A stretch of 64,000 nt of DNA from Cinclus cinclus (Eukaryota > Chordata > Aves > Passeriformes > Cinclidae). Position 1 is the stretch's first letter. Every line of letters begins with the position of its first letter. The notes beneath the pieces were generated by a model that ran no database searches, was not told where the DNA came from, and was given only the letters and a program-made list of their open reading frames with translations. Where the stretch lies: positions 137,903,762-137,967,761 of the forward strand of contig NC_085046.1 of assembly GCF_963662255.1 (NCBI RefSeq), written 5' to 3'. The position numbers and the translations under genes are program-made. This document shows, in pieces, positions 39,801-51,465 of the stretch.

Positions 39801-42800
39801 GACTCCTATTATATTTACTCTATAACGATGAAAGATTTTTGGTCCCTGTAGGATTATAAGTCTGAGAAGTGCTGTTATTTCAGACCTGATGTTTAGGCCA
39901 TTAATGATTTAATGCAGCCTATTCCTTTACTTCAGTAGTGGAAGTTCTGTCCCTAATGTCTTTTTTCTTTCCCATTTAGCCTGAGGATTTGATGTGATTA
40001 ACATCTGAAATGTATTACTTGGGTTGCTATTAATTTAGCTGAAATATTACAGCTTTTAAACTCTATTGGTCATGGAAGGCTAAATGATAAGGTCAATTAA
40101 TTCTGAACAATTTTAACCATAAACAAAAGTATTTTAAAAATAAAATAATGTAAAATCAGAAAGAGACTTTTCTCTGCCATACTTTATTAGCATCCCACCA
40201 GTGTCTAGGTGTCCTGTAAAGAATTATTCTTCCACTGACTTTGTGTTAGCTGGATAATATACAAAGAATGTACCCACAGTCCAGGTTTCAAATACTTATC
40301 CCAGCAAAAATATGCCTCTTAGAAATGGCCCTGTATTTACAGAAACTGGACCAAGTTCATCAATCGCACATTCCAAAATCTTCCACACTAAGGCTGAAAT
40401 TCTCCAGCTCATATTTTGAGTCTGTGTTAATCAAATCTTTTTAAGTTTCTCTCTCATTAGTTTTCAGTCAGGATTGTCAGTTAATAAAATACAGGATGGC
40501 ACAGATGCTCAACTCATGTAAATTTTCTCAACTCCTGTCACTTGATAGCTGTCTCTTTGACGTCAGTGGAACCATGACAATTGCCATCAATCCAATATTC
40601 ATTTTTTTCTCTCCTGTTACCCACTTCCCTGAAGACATGAATCACTAGATGCTGCCACGACTGTCATACAGTGCCATACAGACAAAAGATAAGTCACCTA
40701 GAAAACTTCACATTTCATGTTTTCAGAGGATATGGATTTGAGAAACTACTTCCACTCAAATGACAAATGAGGAAACACTGAATTGGCCTTTGCATTGTAG
40801 TTTTCTTCTTTTCATGCTTAAGTATAAGATTTTAATTTTTATGCCTGCAGCTATTACTCAGCAGATATCAGCTACTGAAGGACCTCTTCCCACGCCCTCA
40901 ATATGTATGTTTGCTCTGTCACTTCTGGTACTAATGGAAGCAGCACCCCTAAATACATTTTTATCATTAAATATTAAGATTAAGAAGAAAGGATGGCAGT
41001 GTTGCATCTCCAGTGGGAAGATGTGCATAGGCTGACAGAAGAAAAAGGAATATTTGAAAGGCATATATTTACAGGTCCAATGGAAGGATTGTCCTATGGA
41101 TTGTGGAACACATGCTGGTAAATTATAATATTTCTACATAAAACTATAAATTCCTTAATCTTAGCTGCAGAAGTAGCAACAGGGAACAGATTTTATCTAT
41201 AAACATTCTTTCTAGACCCAGACTTTCATTCTCTAAGGGCTGCAAGGAGGATTTCAGAGATTTTTCTGAATTAAAAAAACACAATCCTTTCTGCATTATG
41301 TAATCCTTCTTTCTATACAGTAATTTGGCACCTGTACATGAAAAATAAAGACATTTGGGTCTGAAGATCCTCAGCTTGAACAATGAGAGCTAAGGATAAT
41401 AGCTCTAGAAATTAAAAATAGGAAAATAAGTCTACAAAGTCTACAATAACATTACTTTCATATTTTCTGTTTCACAGTGAATGAATTGTTATTATTGTTA
41501 CCAGCCTCACACCAAGAAAGCATACTGAATCCTTCTATTGGTTAAAATAACATTATTTAAAGTCACATTTCTTACCCCCAAAGCTGCAAAGCTGCAATAC
41601 TCTCCCCATTAATGCCCTTATAGCATTAAAATGGAAGAATTTTCATGTTTTTGGTTGAACAATAAATACTAAGCTGGGGGAGTTTGATTATCTTGCTTTG
41701 TTGTGGTTTCTTTGCTCGAACAATCAAACTAATTGGTCATGTTCTCCTTTTCAGGTTACTGCTTTCTGGTCTGTTTCACTTCAGGATTTTTCTTTATTAT
41801 TATCACAGAGCTATGTGATATGTCATTCAGATAGTGCTGACCAGAAATTTTCCATCAAAAATGTTCACTAAATGAAAAGCTCCTATTTAGCTAAATGAAA
41901 ACATCTGTAGCTACTCCATATATCATATATTAAAAGATGAGCATTTTCAAAAAAAAAGATCTCCCTCTTGCACATTCCAGAAGTAAAAGAAATAAAAATT
42001 GAAAAACGCAAAAATAATTGCAACCATTTTACTGGAGTAACTAGGGATCAGGTGGAAGGAGCTGGGAATGAGGAAAATATGGCTTTTTAACAAATTCTGT
42101 TTCTATCACCACATGTGCAATTCTCTCTAAATATTGAAAATACCCGGTGAAAGCATCTTAATCAATTTTTGGCATAGTTTGTTTTTTTAAGGCCTACATT
42201 TAGGGTCTTTGCAATTGTTTTAGTGTTTGTTTGTTAGGTTTGTTTTTTTTAATGGGGTCTTTTAAAATCCAGATCAAATCTCCCCATGTTACAGGAAGCA
42301 GGTAACTGCAGCTGAGGAGCTGAAGAGTAATGGTTGTCTTCCATTTGATGAAGGAGGCACAGGAGGGTAGCACCCTGCTGCAACAGTCACAGTATACAGT
42401 GATGAAGCCAAGATGATTTGTCAGCGCTGCCAGTGCAAATAAAAACCATGTCATGCCACCTGCTATTGCAGCAAGATTTCAGGGAGTTCTGCAGAAAATC
42501 TGAAGACCCATTTGAAGGATTCAGTAGTAAAGCTTTACATGAGAGGGGAGTTGTGCTTTGCTGTTCCTCCTTTTCTTTGACAGTTCATTGCGTTGGTTTA
42601 AAACAGTTGGATTTTCTCAGAATCCTTTACTACAGTACCATGTAATTTTAATGTATTCTGCCTCTCTACCCTTACAGTTTGTCTGCCTGCACTCTTGCTT
42701 TCCACATATCTGTAAAGACAGATGCAGCTATGAGAATTTTCTTAGGTTTGAGGCAGCTCTTCTGCTGTGCCTGTCAAAGCACTATAACCCACGAGTCTGT

Positions 42801-45800
42801 GGCAGCTCCTTTCAAGGAACATCACTGTACTTCTCATCTGTAACAGCCTGATACAGCAGCAGAGCTCTGTGGGGCTGACACGCCTTTCTTCCTCTTGTTA
42901 ATGTTATTTTCAGTAAAAGCATTGCTGCTAGCTATGGTCAAGTCTCTACTGACAGATGACTGGAAGTAAGCCATCCAAAGCAGGAATTCTCCAAATTCTC
43001 CATGCATTTCCACGTTTGGAGATCCTCATGCTGTCACATGTTATCTGACAGTATGTTCACTCTGCTAATAAGCTGTTTTGAGTTGCAACCTCAGAACACA
43101 CTTAGATCTCAGATCACTAATTATCATCTTCATTCCAGGAAAAGCCTTGTTCCAGATACTGACAAACTTGTGAAACTGAAATAACACCAGACTTCTCACT
43201 CACTTCACACAGTTCATGGAGAAAGCACTTGCTCATGTCACATTTAATGTTTAAAAAAGCCCATATAACAATTTAAAAACCAAACAAGTTCACCAAATTC
43301 CATTATCCTCTTAAAAATGACATGGATTACAAAATTGTGAAGTTTCTTCTTTAGTAGCTTGCTTTTCCTCCATCCCATTTTGCTTTTCAAAATTACTGGT
43401 CTTAAAGCAAATTTAAAAATACATTATGGTGTATACACTGGTAAATCTGCGTTGAAAAAAGAAAACTAGGCTACCCTGGTGAGTAGCACTCTACCACCAA
43501 CCATCTGGGAGGTACCAGGAGACAGCATTCCTTTCCAGTAGGCAGTGTGTGTGTTGCTACACTTTTCCAAAGTTTAATAGAGTCAAATATTATTAACATA
43601 GACTGTTCAACACCAACTGGCCTTGCACCCAGAGAACAACCTGATGAAGATTTAATTTATTAGTATAGTTGCAGCCATGTAGAGTCTATTGAACATCTGC
43701 TTCACAACATATCATATCCTACAAGCTACAGAAAACTTTCCAACATGCTGTAATAAAATTAGGATACATGATGTTTAAGAAAAAAGTCTAAAACCTAATG
43801 TGCAATTAGTACAGATCCAGCAAGATGATGAGTTCTGCTATCATCCGAGCCTGCTCTAGATGGGAATGTGGTCAGTAAAAATGTCCAGATGTTATATATA
43901 TAGATTCAGAGAAATATACTGCTTCTAGTAATTGTGATATACATCTGGAAGGTTATATAGGAACAGGATGGAAAACTCTGGGGAAATAGAAGAGATACTC
44001 CATTCTGAAATATATTGCTTGTAATATTGCACAGAGGGAATGTGGCCAGAAGTTTTGCATAAATAATGTCAGTGAGTCAATCCAGGAACCCCGCAATAAT
44101 GCATCAGCCTAGAAAGATGATTTGTGTTCAAACATCTGCCTCCAGCTATGCTTTTTTCCTATCTATTATTCCATTCCCTATTTCACATGGTCTTATATCA
44201 CTGGGAAGACACAAGTGGCATTTGACTTGCATCAAGTGATGATGGCTTTTGTGGACATGACCTGCACTATAAATCTTTCATGCCCTTATAATTTTTTCTG
44301 CATTGTCATCTACACTGTTGATGACTTTCATGGTAAATTAGGACACTCCAACCTTCTTATCAAGGAACTATTAGGTCCCTTTTTAATCTATCTACTTCTC
44401 TGCTGTGAAAGATACAATCTCTGAATCATAAACCATCAAGGACAAGGACTGTTTTCTTCTGTACTCACACAGCAAAATGAGGTAAAATGAGGTACTCTTA
44501 CCTAAAGTCTTCTACTGCTACCATAATGCGTGCATAACGATCACATAATCTATGACTGTGTTTGTTTATACCATTCTAAATCTTCTAAGAAGAAAACAAC
44601 AAGAGCAAAATGTATCTTGGGATGAATAGATTGTGTGCTTGAATGTCCAATGAGGTAGCGAAAGACAAAGAATGATTCCATTAATGGTCACACATGTAGG
44701 GGATCTACTGACCAGAATGCAAAAATTCCCAGGACCAGATTTATAGCACCAAAACAGCTGATCTTGTTAATACCTATTTTACATGCCATCCATGTTTACA
44801 TGCAATATCTAATTCACATGCAGAAAGTGTTGTTGAACCTGTGAATAAGAAATAAGGCTAGAGAATCTAGCTTGATTGACACTGAATAAATCACAATTTT
44901 GCTCATGAGAAGGAAGTTAAGGTGAAAGAAAGCATCTTGTGCTACAGATACAAGAAACAAAAATGAGCCTTATAACACTTCAAGAATACAAATGTTCTTT
45001 GCAATCAGCTGATGGGTGTTCAGTGCTCCCCCAAATGACAGTGGGTGAGGTGGGTTTGTTTCTGTAAAGTCACAGAGAAAGTTTTCACCTACACCTAAGG
45101 GTTTACAGTCAGAGAGAGAAATAAAACATCAATAGAGGCAGATGAAGAGAGAAACCCTGGGCTGCTGAACTTTCCAGTGCAGAAAAAGCCATGTACCACA
45201 GACTGCAACAAGGGTCCCCTCGCACACTAGGACCTGTTTCAGGAGGGAAACGAGCACAGACCTCTCTGTCTGTCCTACTGTGCAGTGAGTCACAGGAATA
45301 TCATCTATCAACACCTTAATGAGAACTATGCCTCCAACTGTGGAGCAACAATGGGAAACTGCACACTGGCAATGACCCCTGAGGGGAAAAACCACCCTTT
45401 CACTCCTGATTATAATGCTAATAGCCCATAAGCATCAAACCACAGGGCAGAGTAGCTTTTCTCCTGTATTAACTACTGTGAAGTCCACCACTCAGTCATT
45501 TGTCACCAACATACTTTCAGCATTGGTGTAACAGCTGTGAAAATATAATTAGTCTCTCCATCTCTATCCCACTGGGTACTAGTCACTGCTTCAGTGGTCT
45601 CTTTGGATATGTTTCTGTCCTCTACTGGCCAGAGGTCAAGTTTTCCAGAAGCTAGTTGCCTGCATAAATTACAGTGCACATATTTTACATCTCATTGTAA
45701 TGCTTTCTTTTGCCAGCCTCTGCTTCTTTGTAAATATTCCATTTCCAAGTAATTTTTCTGCAAGCCCCAAGAGAAGTCATCAAACAAACATGCTGAAAAT

Positions 45801-47189
45801 TTATCCACAGGCATCAGAAATGCACATTTGGCTGATGAAGACATAGAGTTCACATAAACTTCGTTTTGGAATGCCTCTTCTTCCAAACAGCTAGTCCCAT
45901 ATGGCACCATTTGCTCAGGAAAAGTAGGACCAGGGGAAGTGTGTGAAAGCCCAGTACAAGAAGGCACAGATTGCCCCCAGCCATTTTGGGGCAAGGAGAG
46001 AAACTTGGTACTGTTCTGTTTATAATAATTTTCAGCATCAGCCTTTGGAGTACCAATACATTTGAAGACTGCAGGAGAGGTGCTGGGTAGTGAGAGACCA
46101 AAGGAGACATGATACGTCTGCTTCTGGGTTTGGGTCTGAAGTCACAACATCAAGGTTATGATGAGACTTCCAGATGTCTCATTGGAGACAATCAATTGAA
46201 AAACTGCAAAAGCAGAAAAATTATCAGGATGATGTTTCTGCATTGTGATACCCTGGAATAAGTCCTGTTACTCCTTTTTCTTCTGTCACAGTTATAGGGA
46301 GAGTACCAGCTGTGGGCATAACAGCCCATCACATAAAACATAGGGAAGGATAACAATCTTCATGCCAGAAACAACTGATTACAAAACTAATTCTTTGGTG
46401 TTTAAAGGAATATGAAATGGGCCAAGGGCAACATTCCTGAGCTGAATGTCAAGAAGGAGACTTCAGAGAAGTAGAGAACTAATGATCAACATGCTTGTCA
46501 AGATTAAGAAATGGTGTGTAGGACCTACTGCATAGTGAGAACCAAAATGCTACATCATGTTTTAAACACCCCACATGTAGGCTGGACTATCACACTGTGC
46601 TCGACTTTCCCATATTCTGTTAATGCTTGTTTTTATCCTATGGGAAATAGTAAACTCATACAGTAATTGTAGTAACCCACACAGTGATCCTGGCTTATGG
46701 AGACAATGTGAGTCCCAACGGTGTCTAAGGTGCCATTTGGATGCCATTTGGATCAGTCTGCAGGAGGACTGTGCTTCCACACGCAGATCTCAAGCCATGA
46801 GGTTTTCATTCAATTTTCTCCCCCTATACTGCTGAGGAGGGAGAGGGAGTGAGTGAGGGAGTGTTATGGTGGAGTGTTGTGTTAGGCACCTGGCAGCCAC
46901 CCCATCACATACAGCCATTTTGAAATGGGTGGTTTCCTGATCCTTATTTTCTCACCATTCTGTGAACATTCAGAAGTTGGGCTGTGGCAAACCAATGAAG
47001 TTGGTTACTACCTGTATGAAAGCCAGTAGGCATGACCCTCCTTCTCTGTGCCCCAGCAGACTATGCTATTAACACATACAATGTATAGACAAGTTTGCTT
47101 ATGGATACACAGATGACAGAAGCAAGAGGCAAGCTGTGAGGCTGAACCCCGTCCATCTTGCTGTCCTTGCCGTCCTTCTATCACCTGCA
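33809..47189. other. Intergenic, no gene seen
   Basis: Over 13 kb without a supported gene or a repeat I can name. Open frames stay below about 125 codons and overlap on both strands. The parts at 39900-40160 and 41480-41770 are AT-rich, repeat-free and rich in homeodomain/SOX-type words (TAATTA, AACAAT). They may be conserved non-coding DNA. Segment 41681-41730 contains a 9-bp perfect inverted repeat. Confidence 0.5.
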
Positions 47190-47203
47190 GCACCAGAGGG
47201 CTG
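47190..47203 (+). promoter_or_regulatory. CTCF-like motif (weaker)
   Basis: GCACCAGAGGGCTG has the strong CTCF core CACCAGAGGGC but differs from CCASYAGRKGGCRS at two positions. It lies about 4 kb upstream of MED30 exon 1. Confidence 0.3.
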
Positions 47204-49865
47204 TGCAAGAGAATCCTGTAAAGGCAGAGAGGTCTTCATAGCTCAACTCCAGCTCCTCCTTGGTCCAGAAAAGAGCTGTGTTCACCCCCTGCTGAGCAAG
47301 GGCATGGCATATCACACTCTGCTCTGATGCTTTGGGCTCTGATCCTGTCTAATTTATCCCATCTTCCATAGCACTACTACAGATGGCCCTGCCTCCTTTA
47401 AATGGATTCTTTCACAGTTTATGAAAATACTTGCCTGGATGGAGAAAACACCATTGCAAAAACCCGGTCATGCAAAAAACCTCCCGAAGCACCCAGTCCT
47501 CCTCACCTAATCACAGCCATTAACTGTTTCCTTCGGTCTATAAATATAATGTTTGCTGAATTAAACTCCACCCATCTTAAGTGTTGGCCACATACTAAAA
47601 ATGTTATGTGCCATGCTGTTATCTACCACAGCTTGGTAACAGTAAAACTGTGCCATGTCTGTTTATTGTTGGCAAATGTTCCACAAAGTCCCATTAGTTC
47701 TCCTTGAATGAACACATAAACACTGGACAGGGTGGAGAATGAAAGTCCTTCTGTGGTTAACACATTTCCCCTAAGCCCATCTGTCACCCTCAGAGCAGTA
47801 ACAACGCACTACTGCTTAAGGAGTAGTGTGAGAAGGCTTGTGAGGCAGTAAACTCTTCTTTATTAGAGGAAAACAGATGGTAATCCAGGAATTTCACCAG
47901 TTCTGTTTATTTTTAAACAGAATTATTCATATTGCCTTGCAAGTGTATCAACTGATTTAGAGAAAATTATTTAAACAAAAGCAATAACTATCCTCTTCCC
48001 TCAATTCTGAGGATTTTTACTCTCCTATAGAGCACATCAAAACCATCTTTCAAGTTGCTCAGGGTATATGAATGAGAACATGGTAAAATACAAAAAAAAT
48101 TCATAAACCATTATTATGGTGAAAATTACAATCACTGAAGTAGTTACTATTTTAAGAGTCCTAATTTCAAATTTGGGTTAAAGGTGATTGGACTAGACTA
48201 TCACATGCAGATATAAGTTCTTTGTTAAGTATTTGGTAGCTTCTCTACAACCCAACAACAAAGGCAGCAGAATCCTAAGACACTGTTTTGAACTGATGCC
48301 ACAGAAACTGAAATGGTTATGAAAGATGATCTCTGATTTGGACACCTTCCAGAAGAAAGTAATTGGCTCAAACTGAAGTCAAGGGAGTGGCTGCTTAATA
48401 GATTGCTTTAAAAAGCAAATTCATCTTTATCTATTTTGACCAGGAAAACATTCTTATCTAAAAGAAGATTCCTTAGTCTGGGAACAAAATCCCAGATTCA
48501 GACAGTTCCACAGAGTGGCACTGAAGAATATTAGGCCCCCTAGCAACATTCTCCAGCACTCTCCACATGCAGACTTGACTCTGTGTTTACCTGGCATATA
48601 AACATGCGTACATGGCAGCCCCATACTGCAGGATACAGCTCCACATGGAGTCAGTCTGGCAGCCCTGAACAGTGGCTGCTCTGAATCCCTCGTTATTCTT
48701 ATGCCATCGGATTTAAGGCAGCAAGTTAAGCATTGTGAACAGAGCTCTTGAGCATGCAATCAGAAGATGAAAACATTATCCTCTGTGCTCAACACTTGAG
48801 CAATTCTTGTGTTCTCTTAGTGTACAGTGAAATGAGAAGCAAACCTTCAAACAATCCCTTTGAAGTTCTCCAGAGGCTGCCAAGTATTGTCTAGCTAGAC
48901 ACCATGGGATGTTCTTTTGCTTTCTGAAAATATCTTCTTCTTATTTTTATAAATCATTTTTCCTCTCTGCTTAAGAAACCACTTTTGTATCCTCTATGCC
49001 AAGATCTTTGCTACAATATAGTCATTTATATTGCACCTTGAGTAAGGCAGAGTGCTAGGGAGAACTTAGCCAGGCAGCAAAAAGCTCCGGTTTAGGAAAC
49101 AGGGTGCTCTTTCCCCTCAGTAGTCTCTTTCTGAGGTAAAAAATGTTTTATGAAGCAAAATACCTCTGACAGCAAGTTAATATGGTTTTGTTCCTGAATG
49201 TTCCTTGACTGCTTTCTTCTTTCTTTAACAAAGGCTATATACCATGCATCAAACTTCTGAATTATTTTTACAGCATTACAAATGCAAAACATTTCACACA
49301 GAAGATCATTTGTAATATCAGTTTTAATACAGCGCAACTACCTTTACTGTATTAAGAATTCACCAGAAGTTGCAGGTATATAAATGTCCTCTTCTGCATA
49401 TTTAGATACTTATTGGCACAGTCACTCAAATACACAGTCCTAGATATGATGTCAATTGGAAAAGACAGAGAAACTTTGGTACTTACTGACTTTTGCACAT
49501 GAAGAATTTTTTTGTTAGGCAGACAGTAGGCATTAGCTACTGTAGAAACAGCTCGTATCTATCAGGCCTCACAGAACCTGCCTGGTTTCTTTTTGAGGGT
49601 GTTCCCTCTCCCTCACATAGGAGGCCTTGTCTGTACTTCAAAAATGCCTCAATTGTATTAGCATGGTACAAGCACTCAGAGCTGTTTTATATCCATGCAA
49701 ATACTGTGACACAGGAAGGCCAAGGCTTTTATGTATTAGCAATAATATATCAATGTAGGAAGGAATAGCAGTTCATCCATAAAGTTATCAAATTAGCACA
49801 GGCTTTAAAGTGCATACTGACAATGCATACTTATCCCACAAAACAGATATTGAGCCATTTATCAG
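47204..49865. other. Intergenic, upstream of MED30
   Basis: No supported gene or clear repeat. Confidence 0.55.
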
Positions 49866-50274
49866 TGTGACTGGGACTAGAGCATCTTTCCTATAAAGAC
49901 AGGCTGAGAGAGTTGGGACTGTTCAGCCTGGAGGACACCTCATAGCACCCTTCCAGCATGTGAAGGGGCTTACAGGGAAGGTGGAGAGGGACTCTTCATC
50001 CTGAACTTTAGTGATAAGAAAGGCTGAATGGCTTCAGACTGAAAAACAATAGTTTTAGGTGTTAGGAAGAAATCCTTCACTGTGAGGATGGTGGTACACT
50101 GGAACAGGTTGCCCAGAGAAGTTGGGGATGCCCCATCCCGGCCAGTGTTCAAGACCAGGCTGCATGGAGCGACCTGGTCTAGTGGAAGGCATTCCTGCCT
50201 GTGACAGGGAACTTGGAATTAAACGATCTTTAAGGTCACTTCCAACCCAAACTGTTCAATGATTCTACGATCTG
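49866..50274 (+). mobile_element. CR1 LINE 3' end
   Basis: A well-preserved CR1 3' end: GACTGGGACTAGAGCATC, 'CTATAAAGACAGGCTGAGAG', CTGTTCAGCCTGGAGGACAC, 'AGGAAGAAATCCTTCACTGT', 'CACTGGAACAGGTTGCCCAG', GGGGATGCCCCATCCCGGCC, and the terminal CACTTCCAACCCAAACTGTT with CAATGATTCTACGATCTGAC. It is 5'-truncated. Less decayed than the other copies, it ends about 100 bp from the MED30 CpG island. Confidence 0.9.
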
Positions 50275-50431
50275 ACAGAGGGGTGGTGTGAATGTGTGAA
50301 TATGTCTGGGGATTCTGACCAAACTTTTCAGCCTCAAGAGCCCGCATGCTCACTGACTTGCCCACAAATCCGGACCGGATTCAGCAAGGCACGAAATCAC
50401 CGCGGTGCCGGAGCGACACGGTCGACGGAGA

Positions 50432-50576
50432 GAGGCGGGCCAGGGGCGGTCCAGGGGCGGTCCAGAGGCGGCACAAGAGCGGTCCAGGGGCGGTCCAGAG
50501 GCGGTCCAGAGGCGGTCCAGGGGCGGTCCAGAGGCGGCACAAGAGCGGTCCAGGGGCGGGACAAGGGCGGCTCCCG
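50432..50576. repeat. 12-bp GC-rich tandem array (GGCGGTCCAGRG)n
   Basis: About twelve copies of a 12-bp unit, GGCGGTCCAGGG or GGCGGTCCAGAG, with variants GGCGGCACAAGAGC. Because the unit is a multiple of three and lacks stops, every frame on both strands tends to stay open. The arginine/glycine- or proline-rich frames over it (up to 275 codons) are therefore artefacts. Confidence 0.9.
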
Positions 50577-50642
50577 GGGCGGGCCGGCTGTGACGGAGCC
50601 GGGCGCCGGGAAGTGCTTCCGTCGCGGGTCCGGGGCCCGTGA

Positions 50643-50800
50643 GTGCGGCGGGACCCCGCGAAAGAGGCGAGTCCCGTGGGTGAGGCGGGACCCTTGAATG
50701 AGGCGAGTCCCGTGGGTGCGGCGGGACCCCGCGAAAGAGGCGAGTCCCGTGGGTGAGGCGGGACCCTTGAATGAGGCGAGTCCCGTGGGTGCGGCGGGGC
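50643..50800. repeat. 73-bp tandem repeat, about 2.1 copies
   Basis: GTGCGGCGGGACC recurs at 50643, 50716 and (as GTGCGGCGGGGCC) 50789, a period of 73 bp. Each 73-bp unit is itself two diverged halves of about 36-37 bp that share AGGCGAGTCCCGTGGGTG, so this is a two-level repeat. Confidence 0.9.
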
Positions 50801-51291
50801 CCACGGGGCCGGCCCGTCCGGAGCTGCTGCAGCGCAGAGCGGAGCTGGTCGCGGTCGGGAGCGCGGGGGAAGCTGCGGGGCCGGGGTATCGCTTCGCCCC
50901 GGGAGCGGCTGGGTGAGCGGAGGGAGGAGCGGTCGGGCAGGTACCGGTCCCGGAGCCCAGGGCTGCGATTTTGCCTGCTGGAGCTGGGCAGACCCCTCTG
51001 TTGTGTTGCCCTGTGAGGGGCGCGCCCAGTGACCGCTCTGAGGGAGGGCGTGCGTGAGGGACACCCCAGTTCCACCGCCCGGCAAAGCTGCGGTGGGTCA
51101 GGGAGCGGTGTCCGGGCCAAGGGGTGCTGCGCTGAGCCGGCCTCGTGTGTTGGACAGAGCCGCGTACGGGGGAAAAGAGTGGGATAGCTACCCTGAAGAA
51201 GTTCGCTAGGGTAGAGTCAAACACGTATTTAATCGTTTCATCCTCACTTCTTTGTGCAGCTTGCCCTGGTGTGACTGGTCAACGCCGGGAG

Positions 51292-51465
51292 ATGTCGACC
51301 CCCCCTCTGGCCGGGGCGGGGATGCCGCCGGGCGCTTTCTCCGGGACGCAGGCTCAGGCTGCCAGGGAGGTGAACACGGCTTCCCTGTGCCGCATCGGCC
51401 AGGAGACCGTGCAGGACATTGTCTTTAGAACCATGGAAATCTTCCAGTTACTGAGGAACATGCAG
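51292..51465 (+). CDS. MED30: MED30 coding exon 1
   Basis: 58 codons, ending in ...LLRNMQ, then the donor CAG|GTGAGA. The proline/glycine/alanine-rich first 20 residues are the variable N-terminus; conservation starts near residue 25. The exon lies inside the CpG island. Reading through the donor would add about 37 unrelated codons before a stop at 51574-51576, so unspliced transcripts would encode a truncated product. Confidence 0.96.

Larger units (their letters stand above)
50380..51450 (+). promoter_or_regulatory. CpG island / presumed MED30 promoter
   Basis: A strongly GC- and CpG-rich block of about 1 kb covers the upstream region and the first coding exon of MED30, standing out from AT-rich flanks. 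No TATA box is obvious. There are many GGGGCGG (Sp1-type) boxes, partly made by the 12-bp tandem array, and a back-to-back ETS-like pair GGAAGTGCTTCC at 50609-50620. A housekeeping-type, TATA-less promoter is inferred. The transcription start cannot be fixed from the sequence. Confidence 0.8.

Noticed and set aside
51145..51291. N-terminal extension of MED30 upstream of ATG 51292
   Set aside because: The frame is open for 49 codons but contains no ATG, and the residues do not resemble any MED30 N-terminus.
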